Below, piece by piece: positions 1 through 7,372 of a stretch of 42,016 nt of DNA. Position 1 is the stretch's first letter; the number at the start of each line of letters is the position of its first letter. This stretch comes from Firmicutes bacterium M10-2 (GTDB lineage Bacteria; Bacillota_I; Bacilli_A; Erysipelotrichales; Erysipelotrichaceae): assembly GCA_000403415.2 (NCBI GenBank), contig KE159681.1:411637-453652 (forward strand). The letters run 5' to 3'. The notes under the pieces were generated by a model that saw nothing but the letters and a program-made list of their open reading frames with translations, was not told the DNA's origin and made no database searches. A program made the position numbers and the translations under genes.

Positions 1-791
1 CTTTGATGAAGCTTTTGTACCTTGAGCTTTTGTTTTTGGATATTTTTTTGAGTAGACTCTCCTTTCTTTGTATTTTCTAACTTGCGCGAAAGACTTCTTT
101 GCTCTCTACGCAGTCGTTTTTCGAGTTTTTTTATTTTTGCTGATTTATTGATGTTTTTATAAGCCTTGCCATCGGAAACAATCGCAAGATCCTTCAATCC
201 CAGATCAATTCCGATGCCTCCATTTTCGTTGTTTTTAACCGAAGGAGAGTCATCTATTTCTACCACCACCGAGGCATAATATCTTCCTGCCTTCATGGAA
301 ACGGTGCCGCTTTTGATCACCATTCCTGTTTTTGTGGTAGGAAGATACCCTTTTTCTTTCAGTCTTACCCATCCTAAAGTCGGGATCTTGATCCTGTGAC
401 GTTCGCAATAGATGACGGCCTTGGCATCCGTCTTAACAAAGTACATCTTTACATCGGATGTCCCTTTTTTCTTGAATTTAGGAAAACTGGTTTGATGTTT
501 GAAAAAGCTTCGGAACGCTTTATCGGCATTCATGATACTCTGTTTGACGGATTTGGAACTAACATCCTTGATCCATGAAAATTCAGGATGCTCTTTCAAA
601 TAAACATTATTGAGCCATTTTTGAAAATCCATGCCGGAGACAAATTTCTTTTCTGCTTCATAGACTTCTTTGTTATGCGAAAGGTAAAAGTTATAAACGA
701 ATCGGCATGTTCCGATCGTTTGATGGATCTTTTGTTTCTGTTCCAAAGTCGGATCAATTTCCGTTTTGAAGCTCTTTAGCAATCTCCTCAT
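1..791 (-). CDS. tnpB: TnpB RNA-guided nuclease (IS607 type), cut by window edge
   Basis: This is the 5' portion of a transposon-encoded TnpB/OrfB; about 263 codons are visible and the stop lies left of base 1. It starts at the ATG at 791, overlapping the end of tnpA by 38 bases, with a GGGAGG sequence just before it. The N-terminus has the typical TnpB opening, with a run of the type IDPTLEQKQKIHQTIGTCRF. The first RuvC motif is visible as GIGIDLGLKDLAI, with the catalytic aspartate at about residue 196. The later RuvC acidic residues and the zinc finger are not in the window, so activity cannot be judged. TnpB proteins are known to be guided by an RNA from the element's end; that RNA region is also outside the window. 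Confidence 0.9.
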   Translation of the reverse strand, partial: MRRLLKSFKTEIDPTLEQKQKIHQTIGTCRFVYNFYLSHNKEVYEAEKKFVSGMDFQKWLNNVYLKEHPEFSWIKDVSSKSVKQSIMNADKAFRSFFKHQTSFPKFKKKGTSDVKMYFVKTDAKAVIYCERHRIKIPTLGWVRLKEKGYLPTTKTGMVIKSGTVSMKAGRYYASVVVEIDDSPSVKNNENGGIGIDLGLKDLAIVSDGKAYKNINKSAKIKKLEKRLRREQRSLSRKLENTKKGESTQKNIQKQKLKVQKLHQ

Positions 792-1392
792 CCTCCCTGA
801 TTTGTTTCTTATACTTTCGTAAACCATATAATCTGCAACTGAATACGTGTAGAATAGAAACAATGTCCTGCACCAGTTCTTCATTTGGCGAAAGAGTTTC
901 GTTCTTTACCACGATGATCTCCGTATTGAATTTTTCGCAAAAGCTTTCAAACCAATCATAGCCAAAACGAACAAATCTGTCTTCATTCGAAATCACTATT
1001 GTTTTTATTTTGTTTTCCATGACTTCTTCGAGCAGTCTGTTCCATTTCTTGCGGTTGTAATTCAATCCGCTTCCAAACTCTTCAATACATTGATTTACAA
1101 TAACACCTTTAGCATTACAGAATTGTTTTAAAAATTCTACTTGATTATGTAAATCATCTTTTTGATTTCTTGTAGAAACCCTTGCGTAAATGACAACATC
1201 TCTAACATCATTTTCTGTTTGTATTCCTTTGAATTGTAGATACTGGTCGTAAGTATAATATCTTCTATCAGTAGGAGTTCGATGAGCCTTCAATATTTCT
1301 TCTCTGTCCCATCTCTGCAATGTCTTGACTGATACACCCAATAACTCGGCAAAATCTTTAGGTTTATAGTTTGTGATATTCTTTGTGTTCAT
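754..1392 (-). CDS. tnpA: IS607-type serine recombinase TnpA
   Basis: The protein is 212 aa. It has an N-terminal MerR-like helix-turn-helix (about residues 10-60: FAELLGVSVKTLQRWDREE) followed by a serine resolvase/invertase catalytic domain. The nucleophile motif YARVSTRNQKDDL places the catalytic serine at residue 73, and the conserved EEFGSGLNYNR and VISNEDRFVRFG blocks follow. This order, HTH before the catalytic domain, is the reverse of resolvases and typical of IS607 transposases, which mediate excision and insertion with little target specificity. The gene appears intact. Its end overlaps the start of tnpB, so the two are probably translationally coupled. Confidence 0.93.
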   Translation of the reverse strand: MNTKNITNYKPKDFAELLGVSVKTLQRWDREEILKAHRTPTDRRYYTYDQYLQFKGIQTENDVRDVVIYARVSTRNQKDDLHNQVEFLKQFCNAKGVIVNQCIEEFGSGLNYNRKKWNRLLEEVMENKIKTIVISNEDRFVRFGYDWFESFCEKFNTEIIVVKNETLSPNEELVQDIVSILHVFSCRLYGLRKYKKQIREDEEIAKELQNGN

Positions 1393-1453
1393 AAATACAA
1401 CCCTTTCTTTATGAACACATTATGCCGTATTTATACACTTTTTTCTATATTTC

Positions 1454-3568
1454 TTATAACTTAACATATCCTCCTTTCAGCATCAAGCTTAGTGTTTTAT
1501 TTTCCTGTTTTCGCATCATAATGCTCATAACGATCCAGTCCAAGAGCAGAAGAATTGAATAAATCAGAAATCCGAATAGACTTTGCCGCATAAGGATCAG
1601 CGCGCATACTCCTAACAATCCGTTCACTGCTTCATTCATCCATTCGTTTGAATACCGGAGCCAAAACGAATATCCGAGAATCTTTTTCACGAATATTTCC
1701 TTTTTTCGGATCGATAAAACAATCAACGTCAAATAATAGGATGCGAAAAGATCGACAAGAAAAAGGAATCCGACCGCACTTGCCATAAGCAATGACGATC
1801 TTTTCATTCCGTCAATCGTAGTTTTAAATACGGCATCGTATATACTGGCAAATTTTACATTGTTTTCGCTCAATCCGGCTTGATCAAGCGCTGTTCTTAT
1901 CGCTTTTATGTTTTTTTCGGTTTCATTGATTCGAATCGGGTTGGATAAAGACTGACTATCCAATCCGATCCAAGCTTCGGGCACCGAATTGTTCAAACAG
2001 ACAAAGACAGGATCTTCCACAAACGGATAACCGTGATTGATCAACAGCATATTTTGTGTAAAGACCGGTGAGTTCTTGGCGTGATATGTATATATTTCAG
2101 TCTTTATCTCTCTATTTTGAACTTCCCATGGATATTTAATCGCATCAATGATTAAATCACGAACTGTATCGTTCATTGTGTCAGGAATCAAAATTGCTAT
2201 TCCTTCGTTTTGAAAATAGGTTCCAACCGGCTGATCAAACCATGAGGAATACAAATTGAGTTCATTTTCGTTGACATTCATTACAACAATTGGTTCAAAG
2301 TCTGACGGAACAGATTTGTGAACACCGCGAAAATAGGATTGATCATACAATACCGGATTCATATAACGGGCATTTGCTGTTTTTTCGACTTCTTCGAAGA
2401 ATTCTTTCATTTTCTTTGCAACCACATCATTTCCGTTCAGTTTTTTCTGAAACTCATCTTTGACAAAATCATATTCTTCTATCGTCATTTCTGTCGCGCT
2501 TTTTTCAAACGCAGAAGCTGCTTGCACCTGATACGATAAGGTTTGAAAAAGAGTGATCAAAGAAGGAATAAGAGCAATAAACAAAATAAATGTTGCCAAT
2601 TTCAAAATTACACTGATCCAATAAATCAGCATTCCATGATGATTTCCGTTCAAAATCGAGTGAAGCGTATATTGATGAATGATCCGCATAGATATGGTCG
2701 AAAGGAAAATACATCCTGTCAGCAATCCAACCTGCAGCAAACATGCTCGTACAATATAGGGTATCGTGATTCCCGAAACGAAAATAAACTGAGCGAAAAC
2801 ATTGAAAACGACAACGATTGATCCTGCAATAAAAACCAGACTCAAAAGATAAAACCATATTTTTATTTCCGAAAAACCAAGCAGTTTGTATATTCCGATC
2901 CTTTTGATCTGACTGACGGGATAAAACAAACACATGAGCACAAACAGCAAACCCAGTACGACCATACCGACAATCATGATTTTCACCGGTCCTTCATCGT
3001 ATTGTTTAAACGAATTTATATTCCGAAGTTGTTCGACTGTCGTATCCAATGCAGCTGCGAGCTGAGTCAACACTTCGTTTTCATTTTCTGCCGGACAACA
3101 GAGAAAATACAGTCCTTCTCCGTTTTCCGGATAGGTATGCCAATATTGAAACAAGGATTGAAATCGTCTTGGATCATCCTCAAACAGATCGGCCATAACA
3201 CCTGTTTGATGCGGATCCTCTGTTTGATATGTTGCGATATATTGTTCGTTGTTTTGCGGAATCGTTCCGTTTTTCAGCGGAATTCTCGAAAAAACATTTA
3301 AATCTGAAACCGATCGAACGGTTACTGTTTTTCCGGACTCTTCCATAATATCTTCCCGTACAAAATAGCAGTCGAATTTCGATTGAAGTTCTTCCATTTC
3401 CTCTTGTAGTTTTCGGGAAGAACAAGACGGAATCTGAATACGAGTCCAGTGTTCTTTTAGTCCTGTTGTTTCCGCTTTAAGCAAATCGGCATATTTTTCC
3501 TGCATTCCAAATATACAACCGATCAACATTGACATGAATATCATCAATCCTATAATTGTCTTTCTCAC
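1454..3568 (-). CDS. Bacteriocin-immunity-type / FtsX-like membrane protein
   Basis: This 704-aa membrane protein resembles the Firmicute family annotated as bacteriocin-associated integral membrane (putative immunity) proteins, the permease halves of MacB/FtsX-type ABC systems. It has an N-terminal membrane anchor (residues 1-22) and a large extracytoplasmic domain. A three-helix block follows at about 195-300, where SQIKRIGIYKLLGFSE is the typical permease loop. A further helix, a second extracytoplasmic domain (about 340-580) and C-terminal helices complete it; IRKKEIFVKKILGYS repeats the loop motif. A strong GGGGGGAG site precedes the start. No ABC ATPase gene is adjacent: the next thing downstream is the IS607 element. 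The divergent LytTR regulator suggests peptide-responsive control. Family assignment is from recognised architecture only. Confidence 0.7.
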   Translation of the reverse strand: MRKTIIGLMIFMSMLIGCIFGMQEKYADLLKAETTGLKEHWTRIQIPSCSSRKLQEEMEELQSKFDCYFVREDIMEESGKTVTVRSVSDLNVFSRIPLKNGTIPQNNEQYIATYQTEDPHQTGVMADLFEDDPRRFQSLFQYWHTYPENGEGLYFLCCPAENENEVLTQLAAALDTTVEQLRNINSFKQYDEGPVKIMIVGMVVLGLLFVLMCLFYPVSQIKRIGIYKLLGFSEIKIWFYLLSLVFIAGSIVVVFNVFAQFIFVSGITIPYIVRACLLQVGLLTGCIFLSTISMRIIHQYTLHSILNGNHHGMLIYWISVILKLATFILFIALIPSLITLFQTLSYQVQAASAFEKSATEMTIEEYDFVKDEFQKKLNGNDVVAKKMKEFFEEVEKTANARYMNPVLYDQSYFRGVHKSVPSDFEPIVVMNVNENELNLYSSWFDQPVGTYFQNEGIAILIPDTMNDTVRDLIIDAIKYPWEVQNREIKTEIYTYHAKNSPVFTQNMLLINHGYPFVEDPVFVCLNNSVPEAWIGLDSQSLSNPIRINETEKNIKAIRTALDQAGLSENNVKFASIYDAVFKTTIDGMKRSSLLMASAVGFLFLVDLFASYYLTLIVLSIRKKEIFVKKILGYSFWLRYSNEWMNEAVNGLLGVCALILMRQSLFGFLIYSILLLLDWIVMSIMMRKQENKTLSLMLKGGYVKL

Positions 3569-3849
3569 TTCTCTCCCCCCTTATATGCTGAAGAAGCCAC
3601 TTATTCAAGCGACTTCTCGGAAATCATTTCTTAATTGTCGACTTAATTTGTCGATTCTCCTTTCTTTTGCTGTTTTAAAAATAACGTTATCTTTAATTTA
3701 AATATAAAACATATTTCGAATTCGTAAATATTCCATGACATAAGAGAACCGTATCTTGTATAAAGCGCCGTCTATTCAAAAATATAGTTTTATTTATTTG
3801 TTTAATTTCTGTTTTTTTTATATCATTTAATAGAAGAAAAGGAGTTTTT
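3569..3849. promoter_or_regulatory. Divergent intergenic region with candidate promoter
   Basis: This 281-bp AT-rich region separates the divergent permease and response regulator. A plausible plus-strand promoter for the regulator is ATGACA at 3735-3740 and TATAAA at 3759-3764, spaced 18 bp. A short direct repeat of TTGTCGA occurs at 3635 and 3648 (13-bp period), near the permease side. I could not recognise clear LytTR-type direct repeats with the usual spacing. No supported small peptide gene was found; a 32-codon frame on the minus strand lacks a ribosome binding site. Confidence 0.4.
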
Positions 3850-4551
3850 ATGTTTAATATCGGTATTATCGAGGATTGTGAATACGATCAAATGAATACA
3901 AAAAAGTTAATCGACGATTTTTTTAAAAACAAAAAAATACAGATTAAGATCCATTCTTTTGCATCCCTTCCAAAAGATCTTTCCGTTTTTAATAATTTTG
4001 ATTTGTTGTTTATAGATGTAAAAGTGAAAGATAAAAACGGAATCGATTTCTGTAAAAACATAATTCATTATTATCCCGATATCACGATCATCATTACGTC
4101 CGCTCATCCCCAATATCTTATCGATGGATATCGGATCCATGCTTCCAGGTATTTTTTAAAGCCGATCGATCCGGATGTTTTTACATTCGAAATGGAGGAA
4201 GTGATTTCCGGATCCGATTTTATACGTCATTTCGGCATTACAGATTCAAGAATCGCTCCTTATAAAATTCTTTTTTCCGAAATTCTTTATATTGAATATC
4301 TTGATCGTAAAACGCATATTGTACTGACGGATGGCAAAAAAATAGAAACGACAATTTCCCTTAAAGAATGGCTGTCTATTGTTGATGGATATGGTTTTGC
4401 GCAACCTTATAAGTGTTTTCTGGTTAATCTTCAATATGTGCATTGCATTTTGCCAAAAGATATTCTTGTAAAAGATGTGAAAATTCCGCTTTCAAAACAT
4501 TTCAAAAAAGAATTCACCATTGCGTTTGACCGATCAAGGAGAAGTGCATGA
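3850..4551 (+). CDS. LytTR-family response regulator (AgrA/ComE-like)
   Basis: This 233-aa regulator has an N-terminal receiver domain (about 1-120) and a C-terminal LytTR DNA-binding domain (about 135-230). In the receiver, the acidic pair E8/D9, the phosphoacceptor D56 in LLFIDVKVK and the lysine of FLKPID are all present, so it should be phosphorylatable. The LytTR part carries EILYIEYLDRKTHIVLTDG and the YKCFLVNLQYV block. A clear GGAG site lies 8 bases before the ATG. The stop overlaps the start of the next gene as ATGA. Regulators of this type commonly control bacteriocin and quorum-sensing loci, which agrees with the divergent immunity-type permease; the actual target is inferred. Confidence 0.88.
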   Translation: MFNIGIIEDCEYDQMNTKKLIDDFFKNKKIQIKIHSFASLPKDLSVFNNFDLLFIDVKVKDKNGIDFCKNIIHYYPDITIIITSAHPQYLIDGYRIHASRYFLKPIDPDVFTFEMEEVISGSDFIRHFGITDSRIAPYKILFSEILYIEYLDRKTHIVLTDGKKIETTISLKEWLSIVDGYGFAQPYKCFLVNLQYVHCILPKDILVKDVKIPLSKHFKKEFTIAFDRSRRSA

Positions 4552-5399
4552 TCACCCGTTTCGATTGGATGCAAATTCCTTTTTGTGATTTCGCCGATAT
4601 TTTACAGATGTGCTTGCCGGTTTTCGTCTTGCTTTTGAAAGACTGTTTTCTTTTTATTGTCCGTACTTTGAAAGAAAATGAATTTCTGTCCTTTCGATTT
4701 GCCGCTTATATCGTAGGTCCTTTATTGTTTGCTTTCGGATTCATTTTCTATATGTCCAAAACAACATCAAATGGCGGGCTTGATGTCCTCCTTATTACCT
4801 TTTTATTGTTTTTGAGCAGCTGGAGCTTCTTTTCAGTCGCAAAAGAATTGAACAAAATCAAAGAAAAACATATGGAGGCCCGCTTTGCGTGGATGAAACA
4901 TTCTCTTGATGTGCATACGAATTTTCTGCATGACGAGCTGCATCGCTATCAGGAACTTCGAAATCTGCTCGATCATGAAAAAATCGAACAGGCAAAAAAC
5001 AAGCTTGACGAATCCTCGGATCAATTGACAAAGCTGTTTCACGATCTGGCCTGCAATTCCCTTCCTTTGCGTCTGGTATTGCTGGAGCGTAAAACGGAAT
5101 TAGAAAATAATGGGCTGAAAATTTCGACAACTATTATTGATCCCGATCTTCCTAATCTTTCTCTTCCGACCCAGTTTGATTTTTATTCCTCTATTCTGGA
5201 TTTTATTATCGAACATAGTTGTCAGGGAGTTTTATCTATTCGTCAGGAAAAAAGGGAAACCCATGTATTGCTGACCATTTTATTTTCCGTGAAAGAAAAC
5301 GAACATACCCAACCTTCTCAAATCGTATATATTGCCGGCTTTCCTGCCATGTTCAGTCAAAACAGCCACAAAGGAAGATTAGTTTTTCATATTTTGTGA
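4548..5399 (+). CDS. Degenerate HPK10-like sensor histidine kinase
   Basis: This 283-aa protein is coupled to the LytTR regulator by an ATGA overlap. It has hydrophobic segments at roughly 18-40, 52-70 and 78-98, then a helical linker and a cytoplasmic domain. The segment FLHDELHRYQELRNL (H128) aligns with the RHDY-x-N phosphoacceptor region of AgrC-like kinases. The downstream catalytic region is abnormal. Where an N-box such as ILxNLLDNAIEA is expected, the sequence reads SILDFIIEHS, without the essential asparagines, and no G-box is visible before the C-terminus. At 283 aa it is also much shorter than usual AgrC-like kinases (about 430 aa). It may be a pseudokinase, a phosphatase or a decayed partner. 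Confidence 0.6.
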   Translation: MITRFDWMQIPFCDFADILQMCLPVFVLLLKDCFLFIVRTLKENEFLSFRFAAYIVGPLLFAFGFIFYMSKTTSNGGLDVLLITFLLFLSSWSFFSVAKELNKIKEKHMEARFAWMKHSLDVHTNFLHDELHRYQELRNLLDHEKIEQAKNKLDESSDQLTKLFHDLACNSLPLRLVLLERKTELENNGLKISTTIIDPDLPNLSLPTQFDFYSSILDFIIEHSCQGVLSIRQEKRETHVLLTILFSVKENEHTQPSQIVYIAGFPAMFSQNSHKGRLVFHIL

Positions 5400-5442
5400 A
5401 TTGCATATTTCTACTGTACATAGCTGTTCGTATCTGAAAAAC

Positions 5443-5486
5443 AAAAAACCGGATCTTGATCATTTTCGTATAAGATCGTCCGGTTT
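5443..5486 (+). terminator. Imperfect terminator-like hairpin
   Basis: CCGGATCTT at 5449-5457 can pair with AAGATCGTCCGG at 5472-5483 with a three-base bulge, flanked by A-rich and short T-rich sequence. It lies between the kinase-like gene and the SDR gene and would end the former. A -10 like TATAAT for the SDR follows at 5492-5497. Confidence 0.5.
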
Positions 5487-5524
5487 CGCATTATAATAAA
5501 ACCATAAGAAAAGAGGCAAAAATT

Positions 5525-6322
5525 ATGCGATTAAAAAACAAAGTTATTGTTGTGACTGCATCCACTCGGGGGATTGGTTGGGCAATCACACAAGCGTGCG
5601 CCAAAGAGGGTGCAATCGTGTATATGGCGGTACGTCGAGTAGAAGACGCAAAAAAACAAGTGGAAGCACTAAATAAAGAAGGACAAACGATCAAGGTCGT
5701 TTACTGTGATGCATTCAAGCACGAAACATATCGTTCCATGATGGAAACGATCATGAAAGAGGAAGGACATCTGGATGTGCTGATCAATAATTTCGGTACA
5801 AGCCAGCCAAAAACAGATAAAGATATCGAAAATACGGATTACTCCGATTTTATTTCGACAATCGATGCCAACTTGGCAAGTGTCTTTATTACCAGCCAAG
5901 AAGCTATTAAGTTCATGAAGAAAAACCGTGGCGGAAGCATTATCAATATTTCTTCGATTGGGGGCACTGTACCGGATATTTCGCAAATTGCATACGGTAC
6001 AAGCAAAGCATCAATCAATTATCTGACTAAGTTAATTGCTGTTCAGGAAGCAAGAAACAATATTCGCTGCAATGCGATCTTGCCGGGAATGATCGCAACA
6101 GATGCGGTTGCAGGCAATTTATCCGATGAATTCAAGGCGTTTTTCATAAAGCATATTCCTTTGAATCGTATGGGTCATCCCCAAGAAATCGCGGCTCTGG
6201 CCGTATATTTGGCGAGCGATGAAAGTGCTTATACAACCGGACAAATCGTAGAAGTTTCAGGTGGTTTCGGTATTCCGACTCCGGTTTACGGAGATCTGGC
6301 CGATACGGATCAAAAACGATAA
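5525..6322 (+). CDS. SDR oxidoreductase, likely 7-alpha-hydroxysteroid dehydrogenase
   Basis: This is a 265-aa classical short-chain dehydrogenase. The nucleotide-binding motif TASTRGIG begins at T11, NNFG is at 88-91 and the tetrad asparagine is N116. The catalytic serine is in NISSIGG (143/144), and the active-site YGTSK gives Y157 and K161. Beyond the general fold, stretches such as VTASTRGIG, DISQIAYGTSKASINYL, AVQEARNNIRCNA and TTGQIVEVSGGFG closely match, from memory, the 7-alpha-hydroxysteroid dehydrogenases of bile-acid-transforming clostridia. These oxidise the 7-alpha-hydroxyl of cholate and chenodeoxycholate. Arginines after beta-strand 2 (VRR, 36-38) suggest NADP(H). It is monocistronic: AGAGG lies 9 bases before the ATG, TATAAT is at 5492 and a terminator follows. 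Substrate specificity is inferred. Confidence 0.8.
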   Translation: MRLKNKVIVVTASTRGIGWAITQACAKEGAIVYMAVRRVEDAKKQVEALNKEGQTIKVVYCDAFKHETYRSMMETIMKEEGHLDVLINNFGTSQPKTDKDIENTDYSDFISTIDANLASVFITSQEAIKFMKKNRGGSIINISSIGGTVPDISQIAYGTSKASINYLTKLIAVQEARNNIRCNAILPGMIATDAVAGNLSDEFKAFFIKHIPLNRMGHPQEIAALAVYLASDESAYTTGQIVEVSGGFGIPTPVYGDLADTDQKR

Positions 6323-6330
6323 ATTTATTT

Positions 6331-6357
6331 TCTCTGTCTAAGCGGCAGAGATTTTTT
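6331..6357 (+). terminator. Rho-independent terminator of the SDR gene
   Basis: TCTCTGTC at 6331-6338 pairs with GGCAGAGA at 6344-6351 (one wobble, 5-base loop) and is followed by six T's on the plus strand. It overlaps the end of the convergent ribokinase gene; the minus strand has no U-tract, so it acts mainly on the SDR. Confidence 0.85.
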
Positions 6358-7276
6358 AATTTTGTCTGATCGGACAAATATCGGGGTTTTGCGCGATCTT
6401 CTCTTTTACCGCATCGAGTTCGGGTATCGAAGAAGCTGCTCCCGGCATCGTTACCGCAATGGCTGAAGCGGCCGAAGCATACCGCAATGCCTCTTCGACC
6501 GTATACTCCTGATCAAGCATGGCACAAAAAAATCCTGTATACGTATCGCCGGCCCCTGTCGTATCTTTCACATCGACTTTGAATGCGGGCATGAACAAAA
6601 TCCGCTCCTTGTCTGCATACATCGAACCTGCCGAAGACAAAGTAAGCACGATCGAAGATTCGGGATATTTTTTCAGCCACTCTTTGCATAGAAATTCCGG
6701 AACGCCTGTCTTTTTGAGCAGCTCTTCCACTTCCACTTCATTCACCACAAGGCAAGATACAAATGAAAGATCGGCCGGAATATCCTTTGTGACCGGTGCC
6801 GGATTGAATACCACGAAACAGTCTTTCTTTTTCAGAAGCTGTGTGAGCTCTTCCAGATTCGAAATTTCATTCTGGATCAGTACAATATCTTTAGGTCCTA
6901 CATGTTCCAATACTCTTTCGAAATCCTCTTTTTCAAACGTATGATTTGCTCCCGGATCTAGAAGGATACAGTTTTCTGCCATTTGATCTCTTTGAATGAT
7001 GGCTCGTCCGCTCAATGAATTCTTTTCAACTTGAACAAACGATGTATTCACGCCTGCTGTATGCAATGTATCTAGCAGAAGCTGCCCGTCTGGGCCTGTT
7101 TTGCCGGCCATCCACGTTTTTGCTTTGCCTTTCGCACACGCACATGCCTGATTGAGTCCCTTGCCTCCCGGAAGCACTTCTGTATGTATGGGCATCAGTG
7201 TTTCTTTGGGACGAACAAAATGTTCCACATCAAAAAACATATCAATATTCATCGAACCAATCACGTATACTGCCAT
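6356..7276 (-). CDS. rbsK: Ribokinase (PfkB family)
   Basis: The protein is 306 aa, the usual ribokinase length. It opens with VIGSMNIDMFF, has the first PfkB signature GGKGLNQACACAKG (37-50), and the second signature VDVKDTTGAGDTYTGFF with the catalytic aspartate in GAGD. It should phosphorylate ribose, or a similar free sugar, at O5 for entry to the pentose phosphate pathway. A GAAGG site precedes the ATG, and a TATAAT-like -10 lies at 7305-7310 on the minus strand. No ribose transporter or repressor gene is adjacent, so it is a single-gene unit. A related PfkB substrate cannot be excluded. Confidence 0.85.
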   Translation of the reverse strand: MAVYVIGSMNIDMFFDVEHFVRPKETLMPIHTEVLPGGKGLNQACACAKGKAKTWMAGKTGPDGQLLLDTLHTAGVNTSFVQVEKNSLSGRAIIQRDQMAENCILLDPGANHTFEKEDFERVLEHVGPKDIVLIQNEISNLEELTQLLKKKDCFVVFNPAPVTKDIPADLSFVSCLVVNEVEVEELLKKTGVPEFLCKEWLKKYPESSIVLTLSSAGSMYADKERILFMPAFKVDVKDTTGAGDTYTGFFCAMLDQEYTVEEALRYASAASAIAVTMPGAASSIPELDAVKEKIAQNPDICPIRQN

Positions 7277-7340
7277 ATTCAGACCTTCTTTCCTATTTAT
7301 GATTATTATACTGTATTCGCAACATACTTTGTGAAATACA

Positions 7341-7364
7341 AATAAAAGCTCCCGAAAGAGCTTT
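7341..7364 (-). terminator. Terminator downstream of the CapA-type gene
   Basis: Read on the minus strand, AAAGCTC (7364-7358), a 6-base loop and GAGCTTTTATTT form a clean hairpin with a U-rich tail just after the stop of the CapA-type gene. Confidence 0.8.
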
Positions 7365-7372
7365 GGATATCT

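Larger units (their letters stand above)
1..1440 (-). mobile_element. IS607-family insertion sequence (one end outside window)
   Basis: Two overlapping minus-strand genes, a MerR-HTH serine recombinase followed by a TnpB RuvC nuclease, are the defining gene pair of IS607 elements. The tnpA-side end must lie in the short stretch between the tnpA start at 1392 and the permease gene stop at 1454. I put it near 1440, but IS607 elements have no terminal inverted repeats, so the boundary is only approximate. The tnpB-side end and any guide RNA region lie left of base 1. The element sits directly downstream of a bacteriocin-immunity-type permease gene. Confidence 0.75.

Noticed and set aside
2318-2933. 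Overlapping frames inside the large permease gene on both strands
   Set aside because: They are shadows with unusual composition and no ribosome binding sites; the 704-aa frame is continuous.
3640-3750. 32-codon minus-strand frame in the divergent intergenic region, considered as a bacteriocin peptide
   Set aside because: No ribosome binding site, no double-glycine leader and no resemblance to known peptides.
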